From Hyphococcus sp. (lineage in GTDB: Bacteria; Pseudomonadota; Alphaproteobacteria; Caulobacterales; Parvularculaceae): DNA of 35,758 nt. Location of the stretch: NCBI GenBank assembly GCA_028285645.1, contig JANQOV010000161.1, positions 1 through 35,758 on the forward strand, written 5' to 3'. The position numbers were made by a program, and so were the translations under genes. Shown piece by piece: positions 26,835-34,308 of this stretch. The notes beneath the pieces were generated by a model. The model did not search any database. It was not told the origin of the DNA and worked only from the letters and a program-made list of their open reading frames with translations. The number at the start of each line of letters is the position of its first letter. Position 1 is the stretch's first letter.

Positions 26835-27257
26835 ATGGCGCTCGAACGCACCTTCTCGATCATCAAGCCGGACGCGACCCGCCGGAACATTACGGGCAAG
26901 ATTATCGCGAAATTGGAGGAGGCGGGCCTCAGGGTCGTTGCTTCGAAACGCATCCACATGACCCGTGAGCAGGCTGAAGGCTTTTATGCAGTGCACAAGG
27001 AACGGCCGTTTTTCGGCGAACTTGTGGATTTCATGATCTCTGAGCCTGTTGTTGTGCAGGTTCTGGAAGGCGAGAACGCCATTGAGCTGAACCGCAAGAT
27101 TATGGGCGCCACCAATCCGGCGGAGGCGGACGCCGGCACCATAAGAGCTGAATTCGCTGAATCGATCGGCGAGAACTCGGTGCACGGATCAGACGGACCG
27201 GACACCGCCCGCGATGAAATCAAATACTTCTTCTCCGACGACGAGATTGTCGGCTAG
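26835..27257 (+). CDS. ndk: Nucleoside diphosphate kinase
   Basis: This 140-residue protein is full length for the family. It opens [17 protein letters not shown] and carries the active-site His H117 in [10 protein letters not shown], with [20 protein letters not shown] before it. Ndk moves the gamma phosphate between nucleoside triphosphates and diphosphates through phospho-His. The ATG at 26835 has AGGA nine bases upstream. An unknown gene starts nine bases after its stop, so they may share a transcript. Confidence 0.97.
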   Translation: MALERTFSIIKPDATRRNITGKIIAKLEEAGLRVVASKRIHMTREQAEGFYAVHKERPFFGELVDFMISEPVVVQVLEGENAIELNRKIMGATNPAEADAGTIRAEFAESIGENSVHGSDGPDTARDEIKYFFSDDEIVG

Positions 27258-27266
27258 GACCCGCCC

Positions 27267-27668
27267 TTGACTGGCAATGTCGTTCTGGATCTTGCGATCT
27301 CGGTTGCCGGGATTGTCATCCTGGTGGGCCTGGCCCGGATTATTTTCGCCGGCGCCGGGACGTTGATCGATCAATCGTCTGCTGAACGCCGGCTGGTTTT
27401 CGACGAGCCTGACTTCGCACCGGTCGCCTGGGCGATTGATCAAACCGCGGGTGTGGCCTTGGCGCGCAATGACGCCGAGGAAATTGCGCTTGTGTTTGCT
27501 CATGGCGATGGCCTGGCGACAAGGCGTATTGCCGCCCATGACGCCAACGTCCATTATGCAGAGGGGCGGCTGACGATCGATCGCGCCGATCATACGTCGA
27601 GATCGGCGAGCGTCGCCATGACGCCGGACGAAGCTGAAGTCTGGCTTGCCTGTGTGGACGCAAGATGA
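27267..27668 (+). CDS. Unknown membrane-anchored protein between ndk and the sterol desaturase gene
   Basis: This 133-residue frame starts at TTG 27267, with AGGA about eight bases upstream overlapping the ndk stop; there is no in-frame ATG. It has one N-terminal membrane helix (VVLDLAISVAGIVILVGLARIIFAG) and a compact soluble domain (RRLVFDEPDFAPVAWAID, EIALVFAHGDGLATRRI). I do not recognise the family. The tight spacing to ndk (9 bases) and to the next gene (16 bases) supports real expression in an operon. Confidence 0.65.
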   Translation: MTGNVVLDLAISVAGIVILVGLARIIFAGAGTLIDQSSAERRLVFDEPDFAPVAWAIDQTAGVALARNDAEEIALVFAHGDGLATRRIAAHDANVHYAEGRLTIDRADHTSRSASVAMTPDEAEVWLACVDAR

Positions 27669-27684
27669 GCATGGAAGCACCAAA

Positions 27685-28635
27685 GTGACTGAGTCCCAAT
27701 TCCCAGATGTTGTCGCATATGCGGTGCCGGCGTTTGTCGGCTTGATCATCCTTGAGATGATCATCGCCCGCCGGACGGGCAGCGGGCGCTATGAAACCAA
27801 AGACACCTTTGCGAGCCTTGCCATGGGGCTCGGCAACCGCATCGCCGGGCTGATCGGCGGCGGCGCGCTGGTTTATTTGGTTTTTGATTGGGTCTACACG
27901 TTCCGACTTATCGATGCGATGCCGATCGCCTGGTGGACAGTTGTGATTTGTTTCATCGCCGATGATCTCGCCTATTACTGGTTTCATCGCATCGCCCATG
28001 AACGGCGCTGGTTCTGGGCGAGCCATGTGGTGCATCATTCTTCGCAGCATTATAATCTGTCGACGGCGCTGCGTCAGACTTGGACGGGCAGGATTTCCTT
28101 TTCCTTTATCTTTGGACTGCCGCTGGCGCTGATCGGTTTTCCGCCGGCGATGATCGTCTTTGTCGGCGGGATTAATCTTGTCTATCAGTTCTGGATCCAT
28201 ACGGAATTGATTGACCGCATGGGGCCGTTTGAGCTTGTCTTTAACACCCCAAGCCACCACCGCGTGCATCACGCCACCAACCCGAAATATCTCGACGCCA
28301 ATTACGCGGGTACGCTGATTATCTGGGACAGGATGTTTGGTACGTTCGTGCCGGAAGACAAAGCGGAAAAGCCGCGCTACGGCATTATCAAGAATCTTAC
28401 GACCTTCAACCCGCTGATGATCGCGTTTCATGAATGGATCGGGATCGCCAAGGATGTGAGCCAGGCAAAATCCCTAAAAGAAGTCGGCGGCTATTTGTTC
28501 GGGCCGCCCGGCTGGTCGCCTGACGGATCGCGTATGACCTCCGCCAAGATCAAGGAACGCTGGGCGCGGCTCAAAAACGCAGAAGAACCAAACGCGCCAT
28601 CGGCGGAGCCGGCGCAACTCAACCCGGCGGAGTAA
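27685..28635 (+). CDS. Sterol desaturase / fatty acid hydroxylase family protein
   Basis: This 316-residue membrane protein has the diiron histidine clusters: H101-x3-H105 (HRIAH), H114-x2-HH (HVVHH), H172, and HHRVHH at 191-196. The family hydroxylates or desaturates lipids such as sterols, sphingolipid-like lipids, ornithine lipids or carotenoids with O2. The substrate cannot be told from the sequence. GTG at 27685 with GGAAG seven bases upstream is the best start; an earlier in-frame TTG at 27646 overlaps the preceding gene. The C-terminus is a hydrophilic Pro/Ala-rich tail. Confidence 0.9.
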   Translation: MTESQFPDVVAYAVPAFVGLIILEMIIARRTGSGRYETKDTFASLAMGLGNRIAGLIGGGALVYLVFDWVYTFRLIDAMPIAWWTVVICFIADDLAYYWFHRIAHERRWFWASHVVHHSSQHYNLSTALRQTWTGRISFSFIFGLPLALIGFPPAMIVFVGGINLVYQFWIHTELIDRMGPFELVFNTPSHHRVHHATNPKYLDANYAGTLIIWDRMFGTFVPEDKAEKPRYGIIKNLTTFNPLMIAFHEWIGIAKDVSQAKSLKEVGGYLFGPPGWSPDGSRMTSAKIKERWARLKNAEEPNAPSAEPAQLNPAE

Positions 28636-29107
28636 TCGCTTGCGATGCTTCGCGTCTAAAGCGAACGCGCTAAGCCCCGAAACCCAAAATGTTGGACCAC
28701 TTGATGTCGGACCAATTCGAAGGTTTTTCCAGCATTTCTGCGAAAAATGTCGGACCAAATCCGGCGAAGGCGTCGCGCTCGGTTAAACCGTAGCCGTTTC
28801 ACCTATGCTTGCGCGAGATTTCGTAAGGACGCGGCGGGTCTGCAAGCGAAAAGCGACCCGCTTCATCCTCGTTTCCTTGGCCGCCATCATAAACCCGAAT
28901 GACAGGGCGGGGATAAGTTTTTCGGTCACAAGATATTGCTGGTTTTTACCGGGGGGACCGCGCTGTTGGGGCAGCCCGCCCGCCGCCTTGCCCAGAAGTT
29001 GCCGCGATCGCCTTGGGTTTGCCCTGATCGCCCCAGGAATACCCAGAACTCTACGAGTTTCCGCCCAACCCACTGCCTAGCTTGCCCTCAGTGACGAGGA
29101 GGGGAAG
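28636..29107. other. Gene-poor region with three short direct repeats and a hairpin
   Basis: I support no gene in these 472 bases. Three near-identical copies of ATGTYGGACCA lie at 28689-28699, 28704-28714 and 28747-28757. A perfect inverted repeat GCGGGTC/GACCCGC spans 28834-28861. Open frames exist on both strands between about 28783 and 29080, but neither looks like a known protein or has a ribosome-binding site I trust. Confidence 0.4.
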
Positions 29108-29626
29108 ATGCCCAATTTTTTATTGCCCGCGACAGCCATTACCGCCGCTGTCAGCGCCATGCTGGCGACGGGCGCCGGTTTTCAGAATGTGGAAACGAAC
29201 GATGCTTTGCGTTTGACGGCGGCTGAAGCGTCGGTTCACGCAAACAAAGTTTTTGATCGCGCCGACCTCGACAAAAGCGGGGCCATGAGCGCTGACGAGT
29301 TTACCGCGCTATCTATCGTCACCGCAGAGCTGGCGCATTTGAACGGCTATGTGGTGATTGAGACCGAAGGCCTCGAACGCACCATCGATTTGCCGATTGA
29401 GGCGCCGGCGGCGCTTAGTTATGGCGAACGCGCGCGTATCGAAGCGGTGGCGCGCAATGCATTTTACGCAGCAGCGGGCGGCGATAGAAAACTGACGAAA
29501 GCAGAATTTGCCAAGGCGCAATCGCTCGCCTTTGACGAAGCCGACCGCAACCGCAATGGCGCGCTTGCAAAACGAGAATTATCGAACTTCGCCGCAGGCC
29601 AGGCGAAACTATCGCCGGGTGTTTAA
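29108..29626 (+). CDS. Exported EF-hand calcium-binding protein
   Basis: This 172-residue protein has a hydrophobic N-terminus resembling a signal peptide and two canonical 12-residue EF-hand loops: DLDKSGAMSADE (residues 53-64) and DRNRNGALAKRE (146-157). A degenerate loop (GGDRKLTKAEF, near 124-134) lies between. Residues at loop positions 1, 3, 5 and 12 fit calcium binding. GAGGAGGGG lies just before the ATG. The function beyond calcium binding is unknown; neighbours give no hint. Confidence 0.85.
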   Translation: MPNFLLPATAITAAVSAMLATGAGFQNVETNDALRLTAAEASVHANKVFDRADLDKSGAMSADEFTALSIVTAELAHLNGYVVIETEGLERTIDLPIEAPAALSYGERARIEAVARNAFYAAAGGDRKLTKAEFAKAQSLAFDEADRNRNGALAKRELSNFAAGQAKLSPGV

Positions 29627-29632
29627 AACCAA

Positions 29633-29719
29633 GCTGCGCTGACGACCAGCAGCCCAAAATGAAGGTGGGCTGTGAAAAAAAGGACCTGCCAAAAAAGCGA
29701 AAATCTCTGTCAGCGCAGC
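29633..29719. repeat. Nested inverted repeats between convergent genes
   Basis: GCTGCGCTGAC (29633-29643) is mirrored exactly by GTCAGCGCAGC (29709-29719). Between them CAGCCCA and TGGGCTG form an inner hairpin. It lies between the EF-hand gene and the 3' end of the Lrp gene, and may act in transcript ending for either. There is no T-tract in the proper place. Confidence 0.45.
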
Positions 29720-29763
29720 GTCAACAAAGAAGTTCCTCCCAGGCCGCTATTTGCCTCTGATCA

Positions 29764-30228
29764 TCATGCAGATAGCGGCCACCCTGGATCCAGCTTGACG
29801 GTCGAAAGCACGAAGTTCGACGATGAGTCCTTGACCCCCGGCAACAGCGCCAATTTCTTCAACGCAACATCTGCATAGCTGTCCATATCGCTGGCGACGA
29901 CTTTCAAAATATAATCGCCGCCGCCGGAGACCGCGTAACAGGCGACGACTTCATCGATATGCTCAACGCGCTTCGTGAAATCGGTGAGCAACTCCTCCGC
30001 ATGGGATTCGAGCTTCACGAAGACATAGGCCAGGACGTTAAGGCTCACCTTCTTGCGGTCGACAATGGCGCTGTAGCCGCTGATGACGCCGGTATCTTCG
30101 AGCTGTTTTACCCGACGGTGGCAGGCCGACTGGGAAAGGCCGACTTTCTCGGAAAGTTCCGCATTGGTGAGGCGGGCGTCCTGTTGCAGGAGGCTGATGA
30201 GCTTGATGTCGATGCTGTTGAGCGCCAT
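29764..30228 (-). CDS. Lrp/AsnC-family transcriptional regulator
   Basis: This 154-residue regulator has the N-terminal winged helix-turn-helix (IDIKLISLLQQDARLTNAELSEKVGLSQSACHRRVKQLEDTGVI) and a C-terminal RAM domain (VEHIDEVVACYAVSGGGDYILKVVA). The family binds amino acids and acts as dimers or octamers. It is divergent from phenylalanine 4-monooxygenase, so control of phenylalanine/tyrosine breakdown with an aromatic amino acid as effector is the natural inference. A perfect 25-bp palindrome lies 24 bases upstream of its start. Confidence 0.94.
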   Translation of the reverse strand: MALNSIDIKLISLLQQDARLTNAELSEKVGLSQSACHRRVKQLEDTGVISGYSAIVDRKKVSLNVLAYVFVKLESHAEELLTDFTKRVEHIDEVVACYAVSGGGDYILKVVASDMDSYADVALKKLALLPGVKDSSSNFVLSTVKLDPGWPLSA

Positions 30229-30252
30229 GGGATGTTTTCCATTTTGATGACA

Positions 30253-30277
30253 ATATTTGGGATATTATCCCAAATAT
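30253..30277. promoter_or_regulatory. Perfect 25-bp palindromic operator between the Lrp gene and phhA
   Basis: ATATTTGGGATA (30253-30264), a single T, then TATCCCAAATAT (30266-30277) form a perfect palindrome. Outside it TTTTGAT (30242-30248) and ATCAAAA (30280-30286) form a second matched pair. The spot is between the two divergent starts, 24 bases from the regulator and 59 from phhA. It is the obvious binding site for the adjacent Lrp-type regulator. Confidence 0.75.
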
Positions 30278-30336
30278 CTATCAAAACCCTCAAAAATAGC
30301 CAAGAAATTTCAATCAACTGGCGGTAGAAAATTCGC

Positions 30337-31221
30337 ATGGAACAGACCTCTTCTGCCGAATCGGCCCCGCAAAACCCGTTTGAAGCCAACACCAGCCACG
30401 CATTGCGCGGCGACTATGAAAACATGCGGGCCGACTATACGGTCGAGCAGCCCTATCATTTGTATACGGAAGAAGAGCAGGCGCGCTGGCGTTTCCTCTA
30501 TGAGCGGCAAAGCAAATTGCTGCCAGGTTACGCGGCCAAGGAATTTATCGACGGGCTCGAAAAGCTCGACGTCGCAAACGCCATTCCACGCCTCGACGAC
30601 GCTAATGAAATTCTCGCCAAGGCCACAGGCTGGGAGCTGGTCGCGGTGCCGGGTCTTATTCCGGACGGTCCCTTTTTCGAACATCTCGCCAATAAGCGCT
30701 TTCCCTTAAGCTGGTGGATGCGCGGCGCGGACGAGCTTGATTATCTAGTCGAGCCTGATGTCTTTCACGATTTCTTCGGTCATGTACCGCTTTTGTCGAA
30801 CCCGGTGTTTGCCGATTACATGCGCCAATATGGGGAGGGCGGACCAAAGGCGATTGAACATGGCGCGCAAGACATGCTGGCGCGGCTTTACTGGTACATC
30901 GTCGAGTTTGGTTTGATCAAAACTGACGACGGCTTGCGCGCTTTTGGCGCCGGCATGTTGTCCTCGAAAGACGAGACCATCTATTCGGTGGAAAGCCCGA
31001 AACCAAACCGTGTTGGCTTCGACCTCGAGCGCATTTTGAATACGGCGTATATGGTCGATGATTTCCAGAAGACATATTTTGTCATCGATAGTTTTGAGCA
31101 ACTCTTCGAAATTTGCAGTCAAGACTTTACGCCGTTTTACAAACGCGGCGCCGGCAAGGAACCGATTGATCCTGAAACGGTGCTGGAAACTGATATCGTC
31201 ATCAATAAAGGTCAGTTTTAA
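30337..31221 (+). CDS. phhA: Phenylalanine 4-monooxygenase
   Basis: This 294-residue protein has the biopterin-dependent hydroxylase core. The iron ligands are H144 and H149 (DVFHDFFGHVPLL) and E190 (YWYIVEFGL). Further family blocks are VPGLIPDGPFF, RFPLSWWMRG, FGAGMLSSKDETIYS and YMVDDFQKTYFVIDSFEQLF. It oxidises phenylalanine to tyrosine with tetrahydropterin and O2 in the cytoplasm. The size fits the monomeric bacterial form. The start ATG has only a weak Shine-Dalgarno. No pterin carbinolamine dehydratase (PhhB) is next to it. Confidence 0.96.
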   Translation: MEQTSSAESAPQNPFEANTSHALRGDYENMRADYTVEQPYHLYTEEEQARWRFLYERQSKLLPGYAAKEFIDGLEKLDVANAIPRLDDANEILAKATGWELVAVPGLIPDGPFFEHLANKRFPLSWWMRGADELDYLVEPDVFHDFFGHVPLLSNPVFADYMRQYGEGGPKAIEHGAQDMLARLYWYIVEFGLIKTDDGLRAFGAGMLSSKDETIYSVESPKPNRVGFDLERILNTAYMVDDFQKTYFVIDSFEQLFEICSQDFTPFYKRGAGKEPIDPETVLETDIVINKGQF

Positions 31222-31319
31222 GCGCAGCGCCAAACTTTATAAATCGGTGTTGACGAAACACCGGCGCCTCCCGCATGCATAGGGCTTGGCCCCTTGTAGG
31301 AGCGGGGCGGGAGGGTTGA

Positions 31320-31955
31320 TTGCGTAAGATGGCTGAAACGCCCCAAGCCCATGTCATATTTAATCGCGACTCTGCGAAGCCTGCGCCGTTCAAAGGCGTG
31401 GGCTCGGAAATATGGCGGTGGATGTGTTCTGTCTATTTGAAAGCGTCGGGCTGGAAGATTGAGGGCGACTGGCCGCAAGATCAAAAAGTCGTACTGGTTG
31501 CCGCGCCGCACACCTCCAATTGGGACGGCGTCAACATGCTTGCGGCGGCCGGCTTCTATCGCATCGATTTGCGCTGGATGGGCAAGAAGGAACTGACCGA
31601 AGGCGTGTTCGGCGGTTTTCTGAAATGGATGGGCTGCGTTCCCGTTGACCGGAAACAAGGCGGCGACATGGTGCGCCAGATGCGCGATGCGTTTGAAAGC
31701 GTTGAGCGCATGGTGCTCGCCGTGCCGCCCGAAGCAACCCGCGCCATCAGCCGCGAATGGAAGTCGGGCTTTTATCATATCGCGCACACGGCGCGCGTAC
31801 CGATTTTGCTCAGCGTACTCGATTACGGATCAAAGACCATTCGTCTGAGCGGTATGATTGCGCCGTCAGGTGATTACGAAGCTGACTTAAAGCTCATCAA
31901 GTCACACTACGCCGACGCCAAGGGGCGACGTAACGAGCGTTTTCACAATGAGTGA
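31320..31955 (+). CDS. PlsC-like lysophospholipid acyltransferase family protein
   Basis: This 211-residue protein carries the acyltransferase HX4D box (H64 to D69 in APHTSNWDG), then GKKELTEGVFGGFLKWMGCVPVDR, a usual second block. The third block reads PPEATR (residues 136-141) where most members have PEGTR. The family transfers acyl chains to lysolipids at the inner membrane; the acceptor here is unknown. The start is either TTG 31320 (GGAGGG four bases upstream) or ATG 31329. Upstream CCTCCCG (31267-31273) could pair with the CGGGAGG of the ribosome-binding site. It may follow phhA on one transcript, after a 98-base gap. Confidence 0.85.
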   Translation: MRKMAETPQAHVIFNRDSAKPAPFKGVGSEIWRWMCSVYLKASGWKIEGDWPQDQKVVLVAAPHTSNWDGVNMLAAAGFYRIDLRWMGKKELTEGVFGGFLKWMGCVPVDRKQGGDMVRQMRDAFESVERMVLAVPPEATRAISREWKSGFYHIAHTARVPILLSVLDYGSKTIRLSGMIAPSGDYEADLKLIKSHYADAKGRRNERFHNE

Positions 31956-31995
31956 ACGTGCGGGTTAGGGCTGCAGCGTTTCGGTTTTCACACAG

Positions 31996-33015
31996 CTACG
32001 CCGACAGCCGGTATTTCCGGACAATGCCGCGCATCTGGTCATAGGTAAGCTTTAGCGCATCAGCCGCCCGGCGTTGGTTGCCGCTATGGCGGGCAAGCAT
32101 TTCCGCTGCGAGTTTTTTCTCTATGTCATCAAGATGCGTGCGTAAGTCGAAGCTCGGCTGCGGCATTCGTTGCGTTGGTTTTTCGTCCGGCTGTTGCTGC
32201 GCGTCAGGACTGTCTTCTTGCAACGCGTCCGCGTCCTTGGGGAAGGGGTCAATGATAACCGCGTCTACCGGACCAATATTTTCATTGATCTTCCAGCGAT
32301 AAAGCGACCGCTCCGCTGCATTCTTCAGTTCACGGACGTTGCCGGGCCAGTCATAGGCGACGAGCGCCACCATGGCGTCGGGGGTAAAGCCCTCGAACGT
32401 TGTTTCCATTTCGTGCGCCAATCCCGCTGCAAAATGGGCGGCAAGTTGCGGAATATCTTCCTTGCGATGCCGAAGGGAGGGCGCTGTGATGACATCAAAG
32501 GCAAGACGGTCCAGCAGGTCAGCCCTGAACTTTCCCTTCTGAGCTTGGACCTTCAGATTGACGTTAGCGGCGGCGACGACGCGGACGTCGGCCTCTAACG
32601 TCGCTTCGCCGCCGACCCGTTCATATTCCCCATATTCGATAACGCGCAGGAGCTTTTCCTGCACCCGCGCCGAAGCCGAAGCGATCTCGTCGAGAAAGAG
32701 CGTACCGCCTTCCGCGCGCTCGAAACGCCCATGATGGCGACGCGAGGCGCCGGTAAAGGAGCCTGCCTCGTGGCCGAACAATTCACTTTCTAAAAGCTCC
32801 TCATTCATGGCGGCGCAATTGACCTTAACGAGGGGGCCTTCCCAGCGGGGCGACAGGAAGTGAATGCGCGCCGCCAGGAGTTCCTTGCCCGCCCCGCGCT
32901 CGCCGGCGATCAGGAGGGGCCGGTCCAGCGCCGCAGCGCTTGATGCATGAGCCAGGGCATCGAGAAAGGCCGGGGCCTGGCCAATGAGTTCAGGAGGTGA
33001 GGGAGGTGACGCCAT
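31996..33015 (-). CDS. pspF: Phage shock protein operon transcriptional activator PspF
   Basis: This is 339 residues from the ATG at 33015; a longer frame to 33075 lacks family similarity. It is a sigma-54 enhancer-binding protein without an N-terminal receiver domain, as usual for PspF. The AAA+ motifs are GERGAGKE (Walker A), ESELFGHEAGSFTGA, and GGTLFLDEI (Walker B), with LLRVIEYGEYERVGG close to known PspF. The sigma-54 contact loop is GSFTGA instead of the more usual GAFTGA. A linker rich in Asp/Gln/Pro and a Fis-type helix-turn-helix (NQRRAADALKLTYDQMRGIVRKY) end the protein. It is divergent from the psp operon, which it should activate, with PspA as its inhibitor. Confidence 0.94.
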   Translation of the reverse strand: MASPPSPPELIGQAPAFLDALAHASSAAALDRPLLIAGERGAGKELLAARIHFLSPRWEGPLVKVNCAAMNEELLESELFGHEAGSFTGASRRHHGRFERAEGGTLFLDEIASASARVQEKLLRVIEYGEYERVGGEATLEADVRVVAAANVNLKVQAQKGKFRADLLDRLAFDVITAPSLRHRKEDIPQLAAHFAAGLAHEMETTFEGFTPDAMVALVAYDWPGNVRELKNAAERSLYRWKINENIGPVDAVIIDPFPKDADALQEDSPDAQQQPDEKPTQRMPQPSFDLRTHLDDIEKKLAAEMLARHSGNQRRAADALKLTYDQMRGIVRKYRLSA

Positions 33016-33060
33016 AGGTGAAAAATGCCATATTTTATCGGTGTTAAAAACCCATAAATT

Positions 33061-33088
33061 GGTATTTTTAGCCAAAATTAGAAATACC
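33061..33088. promoter_or_regulatory. Candidate PspF upstream activating site
   Basis: GGTATTT (33061-33067) and AAATACC (33082-33088) are a perfect inverted repeat in an A/T-rich stretch. The centre lies about 100 bases before the start point implied by the sigma-54 promoter, which suits enhancer binding by PspF. A nested TTGG/CCAA pair (33059-33062, 33072-33075) is also present. Confidence 0.5.
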
Positions 33089-33149
33089 CAAAACTGCTCG
33101 AAATCCTATTTATTCAATAAAAACATAAGCTTATCGAATTGGCGCCAGT

Positions 33150-33166
33150 TTGGCACGGCTTTCGCA
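33150..33166 (+). promoter_or_regulatory. Sigma-54 (-24/-12) promoter of the psp operon
   Basis: TTGGCACGGCTTTCGCA matches the sigma-54 consensus, with GG at 33152-33153 and GC at 33164-33165 exactly ten bases apart; one T of the -12 TTGC is C. It lies about 52 bases before the first gene of the operon and faces away from pspF. Confidence 0.85.
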
Positions 33167-33218
33167 AAGAAGGGGGCAGACGGGATTAACCACGACCCAT
33201 ACCGCTGAGGAGAAACCA

Positions 33219-33347
33219 ATGAGCCGATCTCGATATGATGACGACCTTTACTGGGAGCACCGCTTGAAGCGCGCCATGAACGGCCGCGCTGGCTTTGCCT
33301 GGGGCGCATTTTTCATTGGTTTCATCCTCGGCGGCATTATCTTTTAA
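33219..33347 (+). CDS. Small (42-aa) membrane protein, first gene of the psp operon
   Basis: From the ATG at 33219, with TGAGGAG six bases upstream, it encodes 42 residues. A charged N-terminal half (MSRSRYDDDLYWEHRLKRAM) is followed by one hydrophobic helix rich in Gly (FAWGAFFIGFILGGIIF) that ends the protein. It lies just downstream of the sigma-54 promoter and 12 bases before pspA, so it should be induced with the phage-shock genes. I know no named family for it. A membrane-stress sensor or PspA partner is a guess. Confidence 0.75.
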   Translation: MSRSRYDDDLYWEHRLKRAMNGRAGFAWGAFFIGFILGGIIF

Positions 33348-33359
33348 AGGAGAATTTTG

Positions 33360-34040
33360 ATGGGTGTATTTTCAAGACTGAGCGACATCGTCAATTCCAA
33401 CCTGAATTCGATGCTCGACCGCGCCGAAGATCCTGAAAAGATCGTGCGGCTGATCATCCAGGAGATGGAAGATACGTTGGTCGAAGTGCGCGCCAATGCG
33501 GCGCGGGCGATTGCTGACAAAAAAGAAGTCGGCCGCAAGAAAGAGGAATTCGAAACCCGCGCCAAGGAATGGGAGGCGAAAGCCGAACTTGCGATCGCCA
33601 AAGGACGCGATGACCTGGCCAAGGGCGCTATCGGCGCCAAGCGCAAGGCGGAAGAGATGGTTGTGCTGCTCGACAAGGAACTTGTCGCCATCGATCAGAC
33701 GGTCGCCAAGACCAATGACGATCTGGAAAAGCTGCAATCGAAACTGAAAGAGGCGCGCGCCAAGCAACGCTCTTTAGAGTTGCGGCATCACTCGGCGAGT
33801 GACAGCGTCAAAATCAGTCGTCAGGTTCATGACGGCCGGATCGACGAAGCCTTGGCGCGCTATGAGCGCTATGAGCGCCGCATTGACGAGCTTGAAGCAG
33901 AAGCAGAGAGCTACGCGCTTGGCCGTCCGAAAACCCTGGAGACAGAGTTTGCGGAGCTGGAAGCGGAAGATGCAGTCAATGCTGAGTTTGAAGATCTTAA
34001 ACGTCGCGTGAGCAACCGCGTATCGAGCGACAACTCATAA
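33360..34040 (+). CDS. pspA: Phage shock protein A
   Basis: This 226-residue protein has the PspA/IM30 opening GVFSRLSDIVNSNLNSMLDRAEDPEKIVRLIIQEMED, with an amphipathic first helix, and then long coiled coils with charged heptads. PspA binds stressed inner membrane, supports its integrity, and inhibits PspF when unstressed. AGGAGA lies six to seven bases before the ATG at 33360. Confidence 0.96.
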   Translation: MGVFSRLSDIVNSNLNSMLDRAEDPEKIVRLIIQEMEDTLVEVRANAARAIADKKEVGRKKEEFETRAKEWEAKAELAIAKGRDDLAKGAIGAKRKAEEMVVLLDKELVAIDQTVAKTNDDLEKLQSKLKEARAKQRSLELRHHSASDSVKISRQVHDGRIDEALARYERYERRIDELEAEAESYALGRPKTLETEFAELEAEDAVNAEFEDLKRRVSNRVSSDNS

Positions 34041-34062
34041 GAAAGGCTGAGAGGGCGAAATT

Positions 34063-34308
34063 ATGGATGAAGGATTTATAGCAGTAGCGATCGTGGCGAT
34101 CATATTCGTCGCCTGTCCTGCTGTATTTCTCCACTACCAGACTGAACTGCGCAAGACGAAGTCGATTTCGACCGATGACGAGCGTTTGGTGGACGACCTT
34201 TGGAAGACGGCGCAGCGGCTCGAACGCCGGGTCGATTCCCTGGAAACGATCCTCGACAAAGAAGCGCCCGATTGGCGCGAAGACTATCCGGAGCGGCCCC
34301 ATGCCTGA
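34063..34308 (+). CDS. pspB: Phage shock protein B
   Basis: This 81-residue protein has one N-terminal membrane helix (GFIAVAIVAIIFVACPAVFLHY) and a cytoplasmic coiled coil (LVDDLWKTAQRLERRVDSLETIL) ending in DWRE, the PspB pattern. PspB works with PspC to sense membrane stress and relieve PspA inhibition of PspF. It overlaps pspC by eight bases. Confidence 0.93.
   Translation: MDEGFIAVAIVAIIFVACPAVFLHYQTELRKTKSISTDDERLVDDLWKTAQRLERRVDSLETILDKEAPDWREDYPERPHA

Noticed and set aside
27340..28431. Minus-strand open frame of 363 codons
   Set aside because: It is antisense to the ndk-linked gene and the sterol-desaturase gene, whose histidine motifs are clear; the antisense product is basic and low in complexity.
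28783..29080. Overlapping open frames on both strands in the gene-poor stretch
   Set aside because: Two equally long frames on opposite strands, no recognised motif and no convincing ribosome-binding site; neither can be supported.
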